Notes: a model not told the origin generated them from the sequence alone. DNA of 64,000 nt from Maritimibacter sp. HL-12 (GCF_900177545.1 NZ_FXBQ01000001.1:1258122-1322121), one strand, 5' to 3'. Counted from the stretch's first letter, positions 39,568 to 48,631 are shown. A program made the numbers and translations.

Positions 39568-40977
39568 ATGGCAACCAGCCTAGAAGACATCATCCAGGGC
39601 TCCGGCAACATCGTTGAGGTTCTTCGCAACTCGAAGATCGGGATGTATGTCTACCCTGTCGTCGCACCTGAATTCACCAACTGGCGGTCGGAGCAGGCCG
39701 CGTGGCGCAATTCGGTCGTGCTCTATGACCAGTCGCACCACATGGACGAAGTCACCGTCGAAGGCCCCGATGCGGAAGCCTTCCTGTCCCATGTCGGGAT
39801 CAACGATTTCTCCAACTTCTCGCTCAACCGCGCCAAGCACTTCGTGCCGGTGACGCCCGCCGGCCACGTGATCGGCGACCACATCATCTTCCGCCTCGCG
39901 CAGGACAAGTTTCTGACCGTCGGCCGCGCGCCAACCTCGAACTGGATCATGTTCCAGGCCGCGATCGGCAAGTGGAACGTCAAGGTCAGCCACGATCCGC
40001 GCTCGGATTCGCGCCCCGATGGCAAGGCGATCTACCGCACCCATTACCGCTTCCAGATCCAGGGCCCCGATGCCGACAAGATCTTCGAGAAGATCAACGG
40101 CGGCCCGGTGCCGGAGGTGAAATTCTTCCACGTCGAAACCATCAACATCGGCACCCGCCGTGTGCAGGCGCTGCGTCACGGCATGGCCGGCGCGCCGGGC
40201 CTCGAAATCTGGGGGCCCTACGCCGATAAAACCTACATCCAGTCGACCATCGAGCAAGCCGCCCGCGACGTCGGCGTCAATCTCCACAAGGTCGGGGCCC
40301 GCGCCTATTCGACCAACACGGTTGAATCCGGCTGGATCCCCTCGCCGCTCCCCGGCATCTACACCGGCGACGGCATGATGCAAGACTACCGCCAGTGGCT
40401 GAAGGAAGACAGCTACGAGGCCGCCGGGTCGATCGGGGGCAGCTTCGTGTCGGACAACATCGAAGACTACTACACCAACCCGTTCGAACTGGGCTACGGC
40501 TTCTACATCGGCTGGAAGAAGGACGACTTCATCGGCAAGGACGCCCTCGCCAGCCTGAAGGGTGCCAACAACCGCAAGAAGGTCACCTTCGAGTGGAACG
40601 CCGACGACGTGATGAAGGTCATCGAAAGCTCTTTCCGCCCCGGCGAAGAGAACTACAAGTGGATCGACTTCCCGCAGCCGAACTACGCGTCCTCCACCGC
40701 CGACATGGTGATGCAGGGCGACAAGATGGTCGGCATGTCGATGTTCAACGGCTACTCGTTCAACGAGCGCTGCCTGCTCTCGCTCGGCGTTGTCGATGCC
40801 AGCGTCGAAGAGGGCGACGTGCTTGAAATGGTCTGGGGCGAGCCCGATGGCGGGTCGGCCAAGACCAGCGTCGAACCGCACAAGCAGACCACGATCCGGG
40901 TGCGCGTCTCGCCGACGCCCTACTCGACGGAAGCCCGCACCAGCTACGCCGATAGCTGGCGCACCAAAGGCAGCTGA
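39568..40977 (+). CDS. ligM: LigM-like tetrahydrofolate-dependent aromatic O-demethylase (paralog 1)
   Basis: This 469 aa protein of the GcvT fold closely resembles LigM, the vanillate/3-O-methylgallate O-demethylase of Sphingobium. Shared features include the opening LRNS.IG.YVYPVVAPEF, then RHGMAGAPGLEIWGPY, ESGWIPSPLP.IYTGD, GGSFVS.NIEDYY and a C-terminal VEPHKQ. Tyr247 sits at the place of the tyrosine reported as functionally important in LigM. The enzyme would move a methyl group from a methoxylated aromatic to THF. GGGAGG precedes the ATG. Other methyl donors cannot be excluded, since GcvT relatives also demethylate DMSP and glycine betaine derivatives, but those are shorter or differ at these motifs. 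Confidence 0.85.
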   Translation: MATSLEDIIQGSGNIVEVLRNSKIGMYVYPVVAPEFTNWRSEQAAWRNSVVLYDQSHHMDEVTVEGPDAEAFLSHVGINDFSNFSLNRAKHFVPVTPAGHVIGDHIIFRLAQDKFLTVGRAPTSNWIMFQAAIGKWNVKVSHDPRSDSRPDGKAIYRTHYRFQIQGPDADKIFEKINGGPVPEVKFFHVETINIGTRRVQALRHGMAGAPGLEIWGPYADKTYIQSTIEQAARDVGVNLHKVGARAYSTNTVESGWIPSPLPGIYTGDGMMQDYRQWLKEDSYEAAGSIGGSFVSDNIEDYYTNPFELGYGFYIGWKKDDFIGKDALASLKGANNRKKVTFEWNADDVMKVIESSFRPGEENYKWIDFPQPNYASSTADMVMQGDKMVGMSMFNGYSFNERCLLSLGVVDASVEEGDVLEMVWGEPDGGSAKTSVEPHKQTTIRVRVSPTPYSTEARTSYADSWRTKGS

Positions 40978-40990
40978 CGACACCAAACTT

Positions 40991-41023
40991 GAATGCGGCG
41001 GGGCGAGGGAGCCCGCCGCATTC
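40991..41023. terminator. strong hairpin after the first LigM-like gene
   Basis: GAATGCGGCGGG (40991-41002) and CCCGCCGCATTC (41012-41023) are perfect 12 bp arms around a 9-base loop, 14 bp after the stop codon. There is no T run. It probably defines or stabilises the 3' end of the demethylase mRNA, allowing separate expression of the TRAP genes. Confidence 0.6.
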
Positions 41024-41204
41024 GCCTGAAGCCACGGGCTTACGGCACTGGCTCGACGCGCCGCCGGTGCCTGGCTTTCATAGCCTCAGCTTATCCAACA
41101 GGGCGCGAATGTGATTTGACCGGTTCGGGCGGCGCACTAGGGTCAAACCTTGTTCCGCGCGGCCCAACAAGGGCCGGTGCGATTCAATATCGGGAGGAAT
41201 ACCT

Positions 41205-42191
41205 ATGATCAATGCACGCTACCTTCGCACGGCCGCTACCGCCGTTGCGCTCGCCGCCGCCGCCGCACTGCCGGCCGGGGCCGAAACCCTCAAGTTCGCG
41301 CACTGGGTACCGCCCGCGCACACGCTCACCAATTCGACGATCGAGCCGCTGCAGGCAGCGGTGGCCGATGCCGGGATCGAAATCGAGGTCTACCCCGGTG
41401 GCGAGCTGGGCGCAGGCCCGCTTGAGCAATATGTCCGCGTCGTTCAGGGCGTGGCCGATATCGTCTGGGGTCTGCAGGGCTACACCTCGTCGCAATTCCA
41501 GAAAACCATGGTCTCTGAGCTTCCCGGCGCGCTGCCCGAAGGCATGACCGGCTATGACGCGATCTGGAACGCCTACGACGCCGGCCTGCTCTCCAACGAG
41601 TTCCCCGGCACCAAGCCGCTCGCGCTCTGGCTCTCCGAGCCGAACGTCTTCATCATGAAAGACATCGACGTGCGCGCGCCCGAAGACCTTCAGGGCCTGA
41701 AGATCCGGGTGTCGGGTTCTGCCGCCGCCGCAGCGGTCGAATCGCTGGGCGCAACCGCGGTGCAGATGCCAGCCGGCGAGATCTACAACTCGCTGCAAAC
41801 CGGCCTGATCGACGGCGTGATCACCGGCGCCTCGGCGATCGGCGACTTCAAGCTCGACGAAGTGGCCAACAGCTACACCCTCAACGCGCCGCTCGGGCAC
41901 ATCTCGTTCTATGTCGCGATGAACCAGGCGAAATACGACAGCATGACGGAAGACCAGCGCGCCGCGATCGACGCCATTGCCGGTCGGCCGCTTTCCAAGT
42001 CGGCCGAAGACGGCTGGAACGCCCGCGCCCTTCAGGTGATCGAGGAGATCAGCGCCGACTCCGGCAACACCGTCTACACCCTGACCGACGAAGAGCGTGA
42101 AGCCTTCGCCGCACTCACCCACCCGGTGATGGAACAGGTTGTCTCGGACGGCGGCCACGAGGACGTGCTCGCCGTGATGCGGGGCGAGTAA
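41205..42191 (+). CDS. dctP: TRAP transporter substrate-binding protein (DctP)
   Basis: This 328 aa periplasmic binding protein has a signal peptide (AAAAALPAGA-ETLKF) and a DctP fold with KFAHW at the mature start, LQGLKIRV in the middle and the conserved arginine that binds a carboxylate. A GGAGG lies 6 bp before the ATG. It is the first gene of a complete three-component TRAP set, separated from the upstream demethylase by a strong hairpin. The position suggests a methoxylated aromatic or similar acid as cargo. Confidence 0.9.
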   Translation: MINARYLRTAATAVALAAAAALPAGAETLKFAHWVPPAHTLTNSTIEPLQAAVADAGIEIEVYPGGELGAGPLEQYVRVVQGVADIVWGLQGYTSSQFQKTMVSELPGALPEGMTGYDAIWNAYDAGLLSNEFPGTKPLALWLSEPNVFIMKDIDVRAPEDLQGLKIRVSGSAAAAAVESLGATAVQMPAGEIYNSLQTGLIDGVITGASAIGDFKLDEVANSYTLNAPLGHISFYVAMNQAKYDSMTEDQRAAIDAIAGRPLSKSAEDGWNARALQVIEEISADSGNTVYTLTDEEREAFAALTHPVMEQVVSDGGHEDVLAVMRGE

Positions 42192-42194
42192 GCC

Positions 42195-42701
42195 TTGCTT
42201 CGCTGGCTCAACAAAGGGGCAGACGGGCTTATCAGCCTGTCTGCCCTTGTCGGCACCCTCGGCCTTCTGGTCGAGGTTGTCGTGATTCTGACCGACGTGG
42301 TCGGCCGGTACTTCGGCAAGCCGCTCAGCGGCGCGCAGGATATCACCCAGATGGCGATGGTGATCGTGGTCTTCGGCGGCATGGCGCTGTGCGACAAGAT
42401 CGGGGGCCACATCTCGGTCGATATATTTGAGACTTCCATGCCGAACTGGATGATCCGCGCGGGCGATATCGTGTCAGCCCTGCTCGGCGCGTTGATCTTC
42501 TTCGGCATCGCCTGGACCACCTGGGCTTCCATCGCGCAGATGCGCGGCTTCGGCATCATTCTCTCGACCAACATCATCGGCCTGCCCTTCGATTGGTTCA
42601 AAGGTGCGATCATCGTGATGTCGGTCATCACCGGGATCGGCATGAGCCTGCGTGCCATTGCCCTGATCCTCGGCCTCAAACCTGTCAGGAAGACCGCATG
42701 A
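42195..42701 (+). CDS. dctQ: TRAP transporter small membrane subunit (DctQ)
   Basis: This 168 aa four-helix subunit links to the large permease. The helix pair with VEVVVILTDVVGRYFGKPL is the family hallmark. The start is TTG at 42195, three bases after the dctP stop, with only a weak purine site. The end overlaps the dctM start as ATGA. Confidence 0.88.
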   Translation: MLRWLNKGADGLISLSALVGTLGLLVEVVVILTDVVGRYFGKPLSGAQDITQMAMVIVVFGGMALCDKIGGHISVDIFETSMPNWMIRAGDIVSALLGALIFFGIAWTTWASIAQMRGFGIILSTNIIGLPFDWFKGAIIVMSVITGIGMSLRAIALILGLKPVRKTA

Positions 42702-44002
42702 GCCCCGAAACTATCGGCCTCCTCGGGATGGCCATCCTCTTCGTGCTGCTCGGCCTGCGCGTGCCCGTCGCCTTCGCCATGTTCGGCGTCGGCTTTGTCG
42801 GCAACTGGTATCTCAGCAGTCCGCAGGCGGCGATGAGCCAGCTTGCTTCGGATGCCTTTTCGCTCGCTTCCAGCGCCGAGCTCGTGGTTGTGCCGCTGTT
42901 CATTCTGATGGGCAACGTGGCCACCGAAACCGGCATGAGCCGCAAGCTCTACGATGCGGCCTATGCCACCATCGGCTCGATCCGCGGCGGGCTGGCCTCG
43001 GCCACCGTCGTCGCCTGCGGCGGCTTTGCCGCGCTCTCGGGCTCCTCGGTGGCCTCGGCGCTCACCATCGGCCGGGTCTCGCTCGGCGAGATGGACCGGT
43101 TCAATTACGACAACCGCCTCTCCACCGGGGTTGTCGCGGCCGGGGGTACGCTGGGCATCCTCATTCCGCCCTCTACCGGCTTCGTGATCTATGCGCTGCT
43201 GACCCAGGAAAGCATCGGCCGGCTGTTCCTCGCCGGGGTGCTGCCCGGCCTGCTGCTGCTGAGCATGTTCATCGCGACAATCATGATCGTGACGTGGTTC
43301 AAGCCCGCCTACGGACCGGCCGGGCCGGGAACTTCGGGCAGCGAGAAGCTGCGCGCCCTGGGCGGTGCCACGCCGATCCTCGTGGTGATCTTCCTCACCA
43401 TCGGCGGCATCTATGGCGGCATCTTCTCGCCGGTCGAGGCCGCCGCCGTCGGGGCCGGGCTGGTAATCCTGTTCGGTGCCGTTTCGCGCCAGCTCTCATT
43501 CGAGAAGCTCTGGAAAGCCGCAAAGGATTCGGTCGTCACCACCGCGACGGTGATGCTGATCCTGATCGCCGCCTACATGATCAAGACGTTCCTCGCGCTC
43601 AGCCACATCCCCCAGATGCTCGGTGTCTATCTCGAAGGTCTCGCGATCCCGGTGCTCGGGGTGCTGGCGATCATGCTGGCGATGTATCTCATCCTCGGGC
43701 TGTTCCTCGAAGGCTTCGCGATGATGGTGCTGTCGATGCCGATCTTCTTCCCGGTGGTCCAGCAACTCGGGATCGACCCGATCTGGTTTGGCGTTCTCGT
43801 GGTGCTCACGCTGGAAATGGGCCTGATTTCGCCGCCCGTGGGGCTGAACGTGTTCATCGTGAAATCGGTCGCGCCTCAGGTGCCGCTCGCGCGGATCTTC
43901 TGGGGTGTGGTGCCGTTCTGGATCGCCATGCTGATCACGCTGATCATCCTCGTGCTGTTTCCGCAGATCGCGCTGTACCTGCCCAACACCATGATCGGGT
44001 GA
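42698..44002 (+). CDS. dctM: TRAP transporter large permease subunit (DctM)
   Basis: This 434 aa permease has about 12 membrane segments and couples substrate uptake to a sodium gradient. Typical sequence includes LLGLRVPVAFAM, SGSSVASALTIG, GTLGILIPPSTGFVIYA and EMGLISPPVGLNVFIV. The ATG at 42698 lies in the dctQ stop. The upstream extension of the open frame is in dctQ and discarded. It is followed after 4 bp by an alpha/beta hydrolase gene, so the transcript probably continues. Confidence 0.92.
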   Translation: MSPETIGLLGMAILFVLLGLRVPVAFAMFGVGFVGNWYLSSPQAAMSQLASDAFSLASSAELVVVPLFILMGNVATETGMSRKLYDAAYATIGSIRGGLASATVVACGGFAALSGSSVASALTIGRVSLGEMDRFNYDNRLSTGVVAAGGTLGILIPPSTGFVIYALLTQESIGRLFLAGVLPGLLLLSMFIATIMIVTWFKPAYGPAGPGTSGSEKLRALGGATPILVVIFLTIGGIYGGIFSPVEAAAVGAGLVILFGAVSRQLSFEKLWKAAKDSVVTTATVMLILIAAYMIKTFLALSHIPQMLGVYLEGLAIPVLGVLAIMLAMYLILGLFLEGFAMMVLSMPIFFPVVQQLGIDPIWFGVLVVLTLEMGLISPPVGLNVFIVKSVAPQVPLARIFWGVVPFWIAMLITLIILVLFPQIALYLPNTMIG

Positions 44003-44006
44003 CGCG

Positions 44007-44681
44007 ATGACCAACCTGCTCATCCCCGGCCTTCTCTGCGACGCCTTCACCTGGGCGCCGTTGCTTGCCCGGATCGAGGCAGAGGTGGCCGACCTCACGA
44101 CGCAGGACAGCATCGGCCAGATGGCCCGCGATTGCCTTGACCGGCATCCGGGCAAGCTGCGTGTCGCTGGTCACTCGATGGGTGCGCGGGTCGCGATGGA
44201 ACTGGCCCGGATCGCACCGTACCGTGTCGAACGGCTGGCGCTGCTGGATACCGGCATTCACGCGCTCAAGCAGGGCGAGCGCGAGAAACGCGACGAGATC
44301 GTGCGCTTTGCTTACGAGAACGGGATGGAAGCGCTCGCCGCCCGCTGGCTGCCGCCGATGGTGCATGAGCCAAACCAGACCCCCGAATTGATGCAGGGCC
44401 TCACCGACATGGTGCTGCGCCGCGATCCCGATCTGCACGCGCGCCAGATCAAGGCGCTGGTGGATCGTCCCGATGCCGCGAGCTACCTGCCGGAGATCGC
44501 CTGTCCCACGCTGCTCATCGTCGGGCGGCAGGACCAGTGGAGCCCGCTGGCCCAGCACGAAGAGATGCGGACGCTACTTCCCGACGCGCGGCTGGAGATC
44601 GTCGAGAACGCCGGTCATTTCGCCCCGGTCGAACAACCCGAAACCGTCGCCCGGCTCGTGGCCGAGTTCTTCGAGGGCTAG
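44007..44681 (+). CDS. alpha/beta-fold hydrolase
   Basis: This 224 aa serine hydrolase has the nucleophile elbow GHSMGAR, the acid in VGRQDQWSP and the catalytic His in NAGHFAPVEQP. There is no signal peptide, so it is cytoplasmic. It could open an aromatic ester or lactone before demethylation, as hydrolases do in lignin-derived-compound clusters; the substrate is not readable from the sequence. It lies in the TRAP operon, 4 bp after dctM and 3 bp before the YciI-like gene. Confidence 0.85.
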   Translation: MTNLLIPGLLCDAFTWAPLLARIEAEVADLTTQDSIGQMARDCLDRHPGKLRVAGHSMGARVAMELARIAPYRVERLALLDTGIHALKQGEREKRDEIVRFAYENGMEALAARWLPPMVHEPNQTPELMQGLTDMVLRRDPDLHARQIKALVDRPDAASYLPEIACPTLLIVGRQDQWSPLAQHEEMRTLLPDARLEIVENAGHFAPVEQPETVARLVAEFFEG

Positions 44682-44684
44682 GCG

Positions 44685-45002
44685 ATGTTCTTCCTGATGG
44701 AATGCCGCCATCACCCGGGAAAGGACGCCGAGCGCGATCGCTTGCGCTCCGCGCATCGCGACTGGGTGCGCACGGGCGGCAACGGCCTCGCCTCGGTGCT
44801 CGTCGGCTCGGCACTTTGGGACGCGGCCGGGCAGGCTGTCGGGCATTGGGGCATACTCGAAGCCGACACTTTGCAGACCGCCCACGCCTTCGCCGAGGGC
44901 GACCCCTTCGCCGCCGAGGGCGTGGTGGATGAAACCCGCCTCACCCGGCTCGCCGACACCTTCCAGGCCCACCGAATCGCAGAGCGTTTGACTCAGCCAT
45001 GA
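44685..45002 (+). CDS. YciI-like protein
   Basis: This 105 aa protein is of the YciI/dimeric alpha-beta-barrel type. The start MFFLMECRHHPG and the block VGSALWDAAGQAVGHWGILEADT, then DPFAAEGVV, are typical. Some YciI-fold proteins catalyse lactone or chloride removal on aromatic ring-cleavage intermediates, which would suit this cluster. Most have no known activity. It is the last gene of the TRAP operon and converges with the LysR gene. Confidence 0.82.
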   Translation: MFFLMECRHHPGKDAERDRLRSAHRDWVRTGGNGLASVLVGSALWDAAGQAVGHWGILEADTLQTAHAFAEGDPFAAEGVVDETRLTRLADTFQAHRIAERLTQP

Positions 45003-45025
45003 CCCGCGCGTGCCCATATCCGCCC

Positions 45026-46234
45026 CTAGGCCGGATCGGGCTGCCCGACCCGGCGTTTCAGGAGCGCCTCGAACGCCGAGACGGCCAGGCTCGGCGCTTC
45101 GCCGATGTTGCGTGTGATGCCGATTGGAACACCGGCTTCCGGCAGGTCGATATCGACCCGGCGCAACTCGGGGCGCAGATTTCCCAAACCGACATCGGAA
45201 TAGCACAGCAGGGCCACGGAATCGTTGCCCACCACCACCTGTTCGGCATTGGAGAAAGACAGGATCTCGCAGGATTGCGGCACAGGCGCGGGGGTGATCC
45301 CCGCGAAGAGCCACTCGAAATACCGCCGGATCGGCGTGCCATGCGGGGCAACCATCCACCTGAGCCCTGCCAGAACCGCGAGATCCACCGGCGCGGCATG
45401 GCAGGGGTGATCTCGGCGTGCGACAGCGGTGATCGTCTCATTGTAGAGGTATTCCTCCGAAAACCCCTCGGGCGGTGGAGCGCGAAGGATGCCGACGATG
45501 AGGTCGATCTCGCGGCGCTTCAGTGCCTCGCAAAGCGAGGTATAGCTGCCCGGCACGGCAACAAGCCGCAGGTTCGGGTTCGTCCGGCTGATTTCCCCGA
45601 ATGTCTCCATCACGAAGTTCTGGCCGGAAAACGGCAGCATTCCCACGGCGATCCGTCCCGCGAGCCCCGAGGATTCGCGTTTGAGCATGTCGGCGATCTG
45701 ATCAAGGTCGGCACCGATACGGGCCCAGAGCGCCGCAAGCGCGCGGCCTGTCTCGGTTGGCCGGAGCCCGCCCTTGCAGCGGGCAAAAAGTGCCGGCCCG
45801 ACATAGGCGCTCACATCCCGCAGGGCTTGGCTCACGGCGGGTTGCTGCACGCCCATTTCCCGAGCCGCGGCGGTGGCACTTCCGGTGTGCACAACAGCCG
45901 CCACCGCCTCAAGGTGACGCCACCGCGCAAAGGTGGCAAACCGCGCGCGGCCGGCGGGTGTGCCAAGGTCCACCCGCTCGAAGCGATGCAGATCGTCCAT
46001 GATCCGGGTGCACTGGCCAAGCACGATCTCGCCCTCCGCTGTCGGTTCGGTGCCGGACCAGCCGCGCTGGAACAAGGTGACCCCCAGCCGCGCCTCGGCC
46101 CCACGCAGGGCGCGGGAAAGCGACGACTGGCTGGTATTCAGGACGTCGGCCGCGTCGCGCAGGGTGCGGGCGTCGGAAAGCGCCCGGATCGTGCGTACCA
46201 TTTGTGCCGAAAGACGGGTTCTCTGGCTGACCAT
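45026..46234 (-). CDS. LysR-type regulator with two tandem HTH domains
   Basis: This 402 aa protein is longer than a normal LysR (about 300 aa). Residues roughly 12-70 form one LysR HTH (LRDAADVLNTSQSSLSRALRGAEARLGVTLF). Residues about 98-160 form a second (ATAAAREMGVQQPAVSQAL, then LFARCKGGLRPTETG). A periplasmic-binding-like effector domain follows (about 185-395). The ATG at 46234 lies exactly where transcription from a TATAAT box would start, so the mRNA is probably leaderless; frames further upstream have no ribosome site. It is divergent from the second LigM-like gene, which it probably controls. Confidence 0.85.
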   Translation of the reverse strand: MVSQRTRLSAQMVRTIRALSDARTLRDAADVLNTSQSSLSRALRGAEARLGVTLFQRGWSGTEPTAEGEIVLGQCTRIMDDLHRFERVDLGTPAGRARFATFARWRHLEAVAAVVHTGSATAAAREMGVQQPAVSQALRDVSAYVGPALFARCKGGLRPTETGRALAALWARIGADLDQIADMLKRESSGLAGRIAVGMLPFSGQNFVMETFGEISRTNPNLRLVAVPGSYTSLCEALKRREIDLIVGILRAPPPEGFSEEYLYNETITAVARRDHPCHAAPVDLAVLAGLRWMVAPHGTPIRRYFEWLFAGITPAPVPQSCEILSFSNAEQVVVGNDSVALLCYSDVGLGNLRPELRRVDIDLPEAGVPIGITRNIGEAPSLAVSAFEALLKRRVGQPDPA

Positions 46235-46240
46235 TCGAGC

Positions 46241-46270
46241 ATTATAAGCAAACCGAAAGGCAATATTCAA
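46241..46270 (-). promoter_or_regulatory. promoter of the tandem-HTH LysR gene
   Basis: On the minus strand TTGAAT (46270-46265) and a perfect TATAAT (46246-46241) are 18 bp apart. The -10 ends 6 bp before the ATG, so transcription should begin at or next to the A of the start codon. Confidence 0.65.
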
Positions 46271-46344
46271 ACACGGCATGAGCCACGCCCGGTCGTTCCC
46301 GGTATCCATGGCCCCAACCAAGGCAGATGGAGGACATGAACCCG

Positions 46345-47721
46345 ATGTGCGCAAAAACCCTCGAAGACCGCATCAACGAGCACGGCAACCCCGCAAAGAT
46401 GCTCTATCACAGCCAGATGGGGCGCTATGCCTTCCCGGTCCCTTCGGAATTCACCCACTGGATGGAAGAAATGCGGGCCTGGCGCGAAACCGCCGCGCTG
46501 ATGGACCAGTCGTTCCACATGACCGACCTTTACGTGAAGGGCCCCGACACAATCAAACTGCTCTCCGATCTGGCGGTGAACAGCTTTGCCGGATTCGGAC
46601 GCAACAAGGCCAAGCAGCTCGTCTGCGTGAGCCACAAAGGTTACGTGATCGGCGATGCCATCGTCTTTGGGCTGGAAGATGACGAAGTGAATATCGTCGG
46701 CCGCCCGATCCTGCCGAACTGGGTGCAGTTCTTCGCCGAAACCGGCGGCTATGACGTGGAGGTGGTGCGCGACCAGCGGTCGCTCGACGACCCCGACAAG
46801 CCGCGCCTGACCTACCGCTACGAGGTGCAGGGGCCGAAGGCGCTCGATATCCTGAACATGGTCAACGAGGGCGGGCCGCTCACCACCAAGTTCTTCAACA
46901 TGGGGCGGATCACCATCGCCGGTTGCGAGGCGCGCACGCTCAGCCACGGCATGGGCGGCCAGCAGGGGCTGGAGATCTGGGGGCCGGTGGAAGACGGACC
47001 GAAGGTGAAGGCCGCGCTTCTCGAAGCCGGGGCCGAGTTTGGCATGCGGCAGGTGGGCGCGCGTGCCTATGCGGCGGCGGCCGCCGAATCGGGCTGGGTG
47101 CCTTCGCCCCTCCCCGCGATCTACGCCGGTGCCTTCATGGAACCCTACCGCAAATGGCTCGGGGCCAATTCCTTCGAGGCGCTGGCCTCGCTCGGCGGCA
47201 GCTTCGTGTCCGACAACATCGAGGATTATTACCTCACGCCGTGGGATCTCGATTATGGCCGGGTGGTGAAGTTCGACCACGATTTCATCGGCCGCGACGC
47301 GCTGGAGAAGATGGCCGCCGGGCCGCACCGCCAGAAGGTCACGCTGGTGTGGAAGGCCGAAGACGTCGCCGCGGCCTATGCCGGTTTGATGGATCACGAC
47401 GGGCTTGCGCCCAAGCACATGGAAATGCCCGCCGCGCATTATGCCGCGCATCCCTACGACAAGGTGACGAAGGATGGCCGTTTCGTCGGCCTCTCCATCG
47501 CCCCGGCCTATTCACCGGGTGAGCGGGCATGGATCAGCCTCGCGATCCTTGACGCAGACGTGGCGGAAACCGGCACAGAAGTGACGGTTACGTGGGGCGA
47601 ACCTGACGGCGGAAGCGATAAACCGACTGTCGAACGCCACCGCCAGGTGGAGATCCGGGCCGAGGTGCATCCGTGGCCAATTCACGAGGCCGCGCGCCTC
47701 GGTTATCGAAGCCAGACCTGA
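46345..47721 (+). CDS. LigM-like tetrahydrofolate-dependent O-demethylase (paralog 2)
   Basis: This 458 aa protein is a paralog of the 39568-40977 gene and keeps the same architecture: VIGDAIVF, VGRPILPNW at the arginine 120 site, HGMGGQQGLEIWGP, GARAY with the conserved tyrosine (Tyr242), ESGWVPSPLPAIY and GGSFVSDNIEDYY. Its N-terminus and the region near residue 360-375 diverge, pointing to another substrate. I start at 46345 (MCAKTLED aligns with MATSLED of paralog 1); ATGs at 46327 and 46336 are alternatives. It is followed after 10 bp by the metF-like gene. Confidence 0.82.
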   Translation: MCAKTLEDRINEHGNPAKMLYHSQMGRYAFPVPSEFTHWMEEMRAWRETAALMDQSFHMTDLYVKGPDTIKLLSDLAVNSFAGFGRNKAKQLVCVSHKGYVIGDAIVFGLEDDEVNIVGRPILPNWVQFFAETGGYDVEVVRDQRSLDDPDKPRLTYRYEVQGPKALDILNMVNEGGPLTTKFFNMGRITIAGCEARTLSHGMGGQQGLEIWGPVEDGPKVKAALLEAGAEFGMRQVGARAYAAAAAESGWVPSPLPAIYAGAFMEPYRKWLGANSFEALASLGGSFVSDNIEDYYLTPWDLDYGRVVKFDHDFIGRDALEKMAAGPHRQKVTLVWKAEDVAAAYAGLMDHDGLAPKHMEMPAAHYAAHPYDKVTKDGRFVGLSIAPAYSPGERAWISLAILDADVAETGTEVTVTWGEPDGGSDKPTVERHRQVEIRAEVHPWPIHEAARLGYRSQT

Positions 47722-47731
47722 GGAGGAGAAT

Positions 47732-48610
47732 ATGGCCGTGGTGAACATTCTCAACGTGCAAAGCCCGTTGAAAGCCTTCCTCGAAGGCACTTCCCTGGAG
47801 GTCATGCCGCGCACGGCGGCGAAGATCTCTGATTTCAAGCCGCTGCTCGCTCCGGGCAGCCGGGTCTACATCGCGCATATCGAAGGCACCCCGATCGAGG
47901 ACATGGTGGCGACCGCCAAGCGCCTGTCGGCCGATGGTTTTGCCGTGATGCCGCATTTCCCGGCCCGGATCATCGCCGACGAGGCGGTTCTGGAAGACTG
48001 GATCAAGCGCTATGCCGGTGAGGCGGGGGTGGCCGAGGCACTGGTTCTGGCCGGTGGCGTGGCCAAGCCCGTGGGCAGGTTCGACAGTTCGATCCAACTG
48101 CTCGACACCGGGCTTTTCGAGAAACACGGGTTCAAGCGCCTGCACGTCGCCGGTCACCCCGAGGGCAACGCCGATATCGACCCGGACGGCTCGACCACCA
48201 GGGTGGACGATGCGATCATGTGGAAGCAGGCCTACGCCGAGAAGACCGGTACCAAGATGGCGCTGGCCACCCAGTTCGTGTTCGACGCCAAGCCCATGAT
48301 CGCCTGGGCCGACCGCCTCGCCGCGCGCGGGGTCACGATGCCGATTCACGCCGGCGTTGCCGGCCCGGCCAAGCTGCAAACCCTGATCAAGTATGCCATT
48401 GCCTGCGGCGTCGGCCCCTCGCTGGGCGTGCTCCAGAAACGCGCAAAAGACCTAACCAAGCTGCTCAAGCCGTTCGAGCCCACCGAGGTGCTCACCGCGC
48501 TGGCCGAACACAAGGTGGCCAACCCCGACAGCCTGATCGCCCAGGCGCATGTCTTCCCGCTGGGGGGGATTCAGGCCAGCGCCGACTGGATCTCCGGCGC
48601 GACCCGCTGA
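47732..48610 (+). CDS. metF: MetF-like methylenetetrahydrofolate reductase
   Basis: This 292 aa TIM-barrel protein is related to 5,10-methylene-THF reductase. Family features include the N-terminal E/P region (SLEVMPRTAAKI), VAGHPEGNAD, TQFVFDA and the late HAGVAGPAKL...KYAIACGVGPSL. It is divergent from the housekeeping MetF. In a LigM cluster it would oxidise methyl-THF to methylene-THF and recycle the cofactor, as metF does next to ligM in Sphingobium. GAGGAGGAG precedes the ATG. It ends the operon at a perfect hairpin. Confidence 0.83.
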   Translation: MAVVNILNVQSPLKAFLEGTSLEVMPRTAAKISDFKPLLAPGSRVYIAHIEGTPIEDMVATAKRLSADGFAVMPHFPARIIADEAVLEDWIKRYAGEAGVAEALVLAGGVAKPVGRFDSSIQLLDTGLFEKHGFKRLHVAGHPEGNADIDPDGSTTRVDDAIMWKQAYAEKTGTKMALATQFVFDAKPMIAWADRLAARGVTMPIHAGVAGPAKLQTLIKYAIACGVGPSLGVLQKRAKDLTKLLKPFEPTEVLTALAEHKVANPDSLIAQAHVFPLGGIQASADWISGATR

Positions 48611-48631
48611 CACCATGCGACCGCCAGCCGA

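Noticed and set aside
39568-40977. DMSP demethylase DmdA
   Set aside because: The protein is about 100 residues longer than DmdA and matches LigM-type motifs along its whole length.
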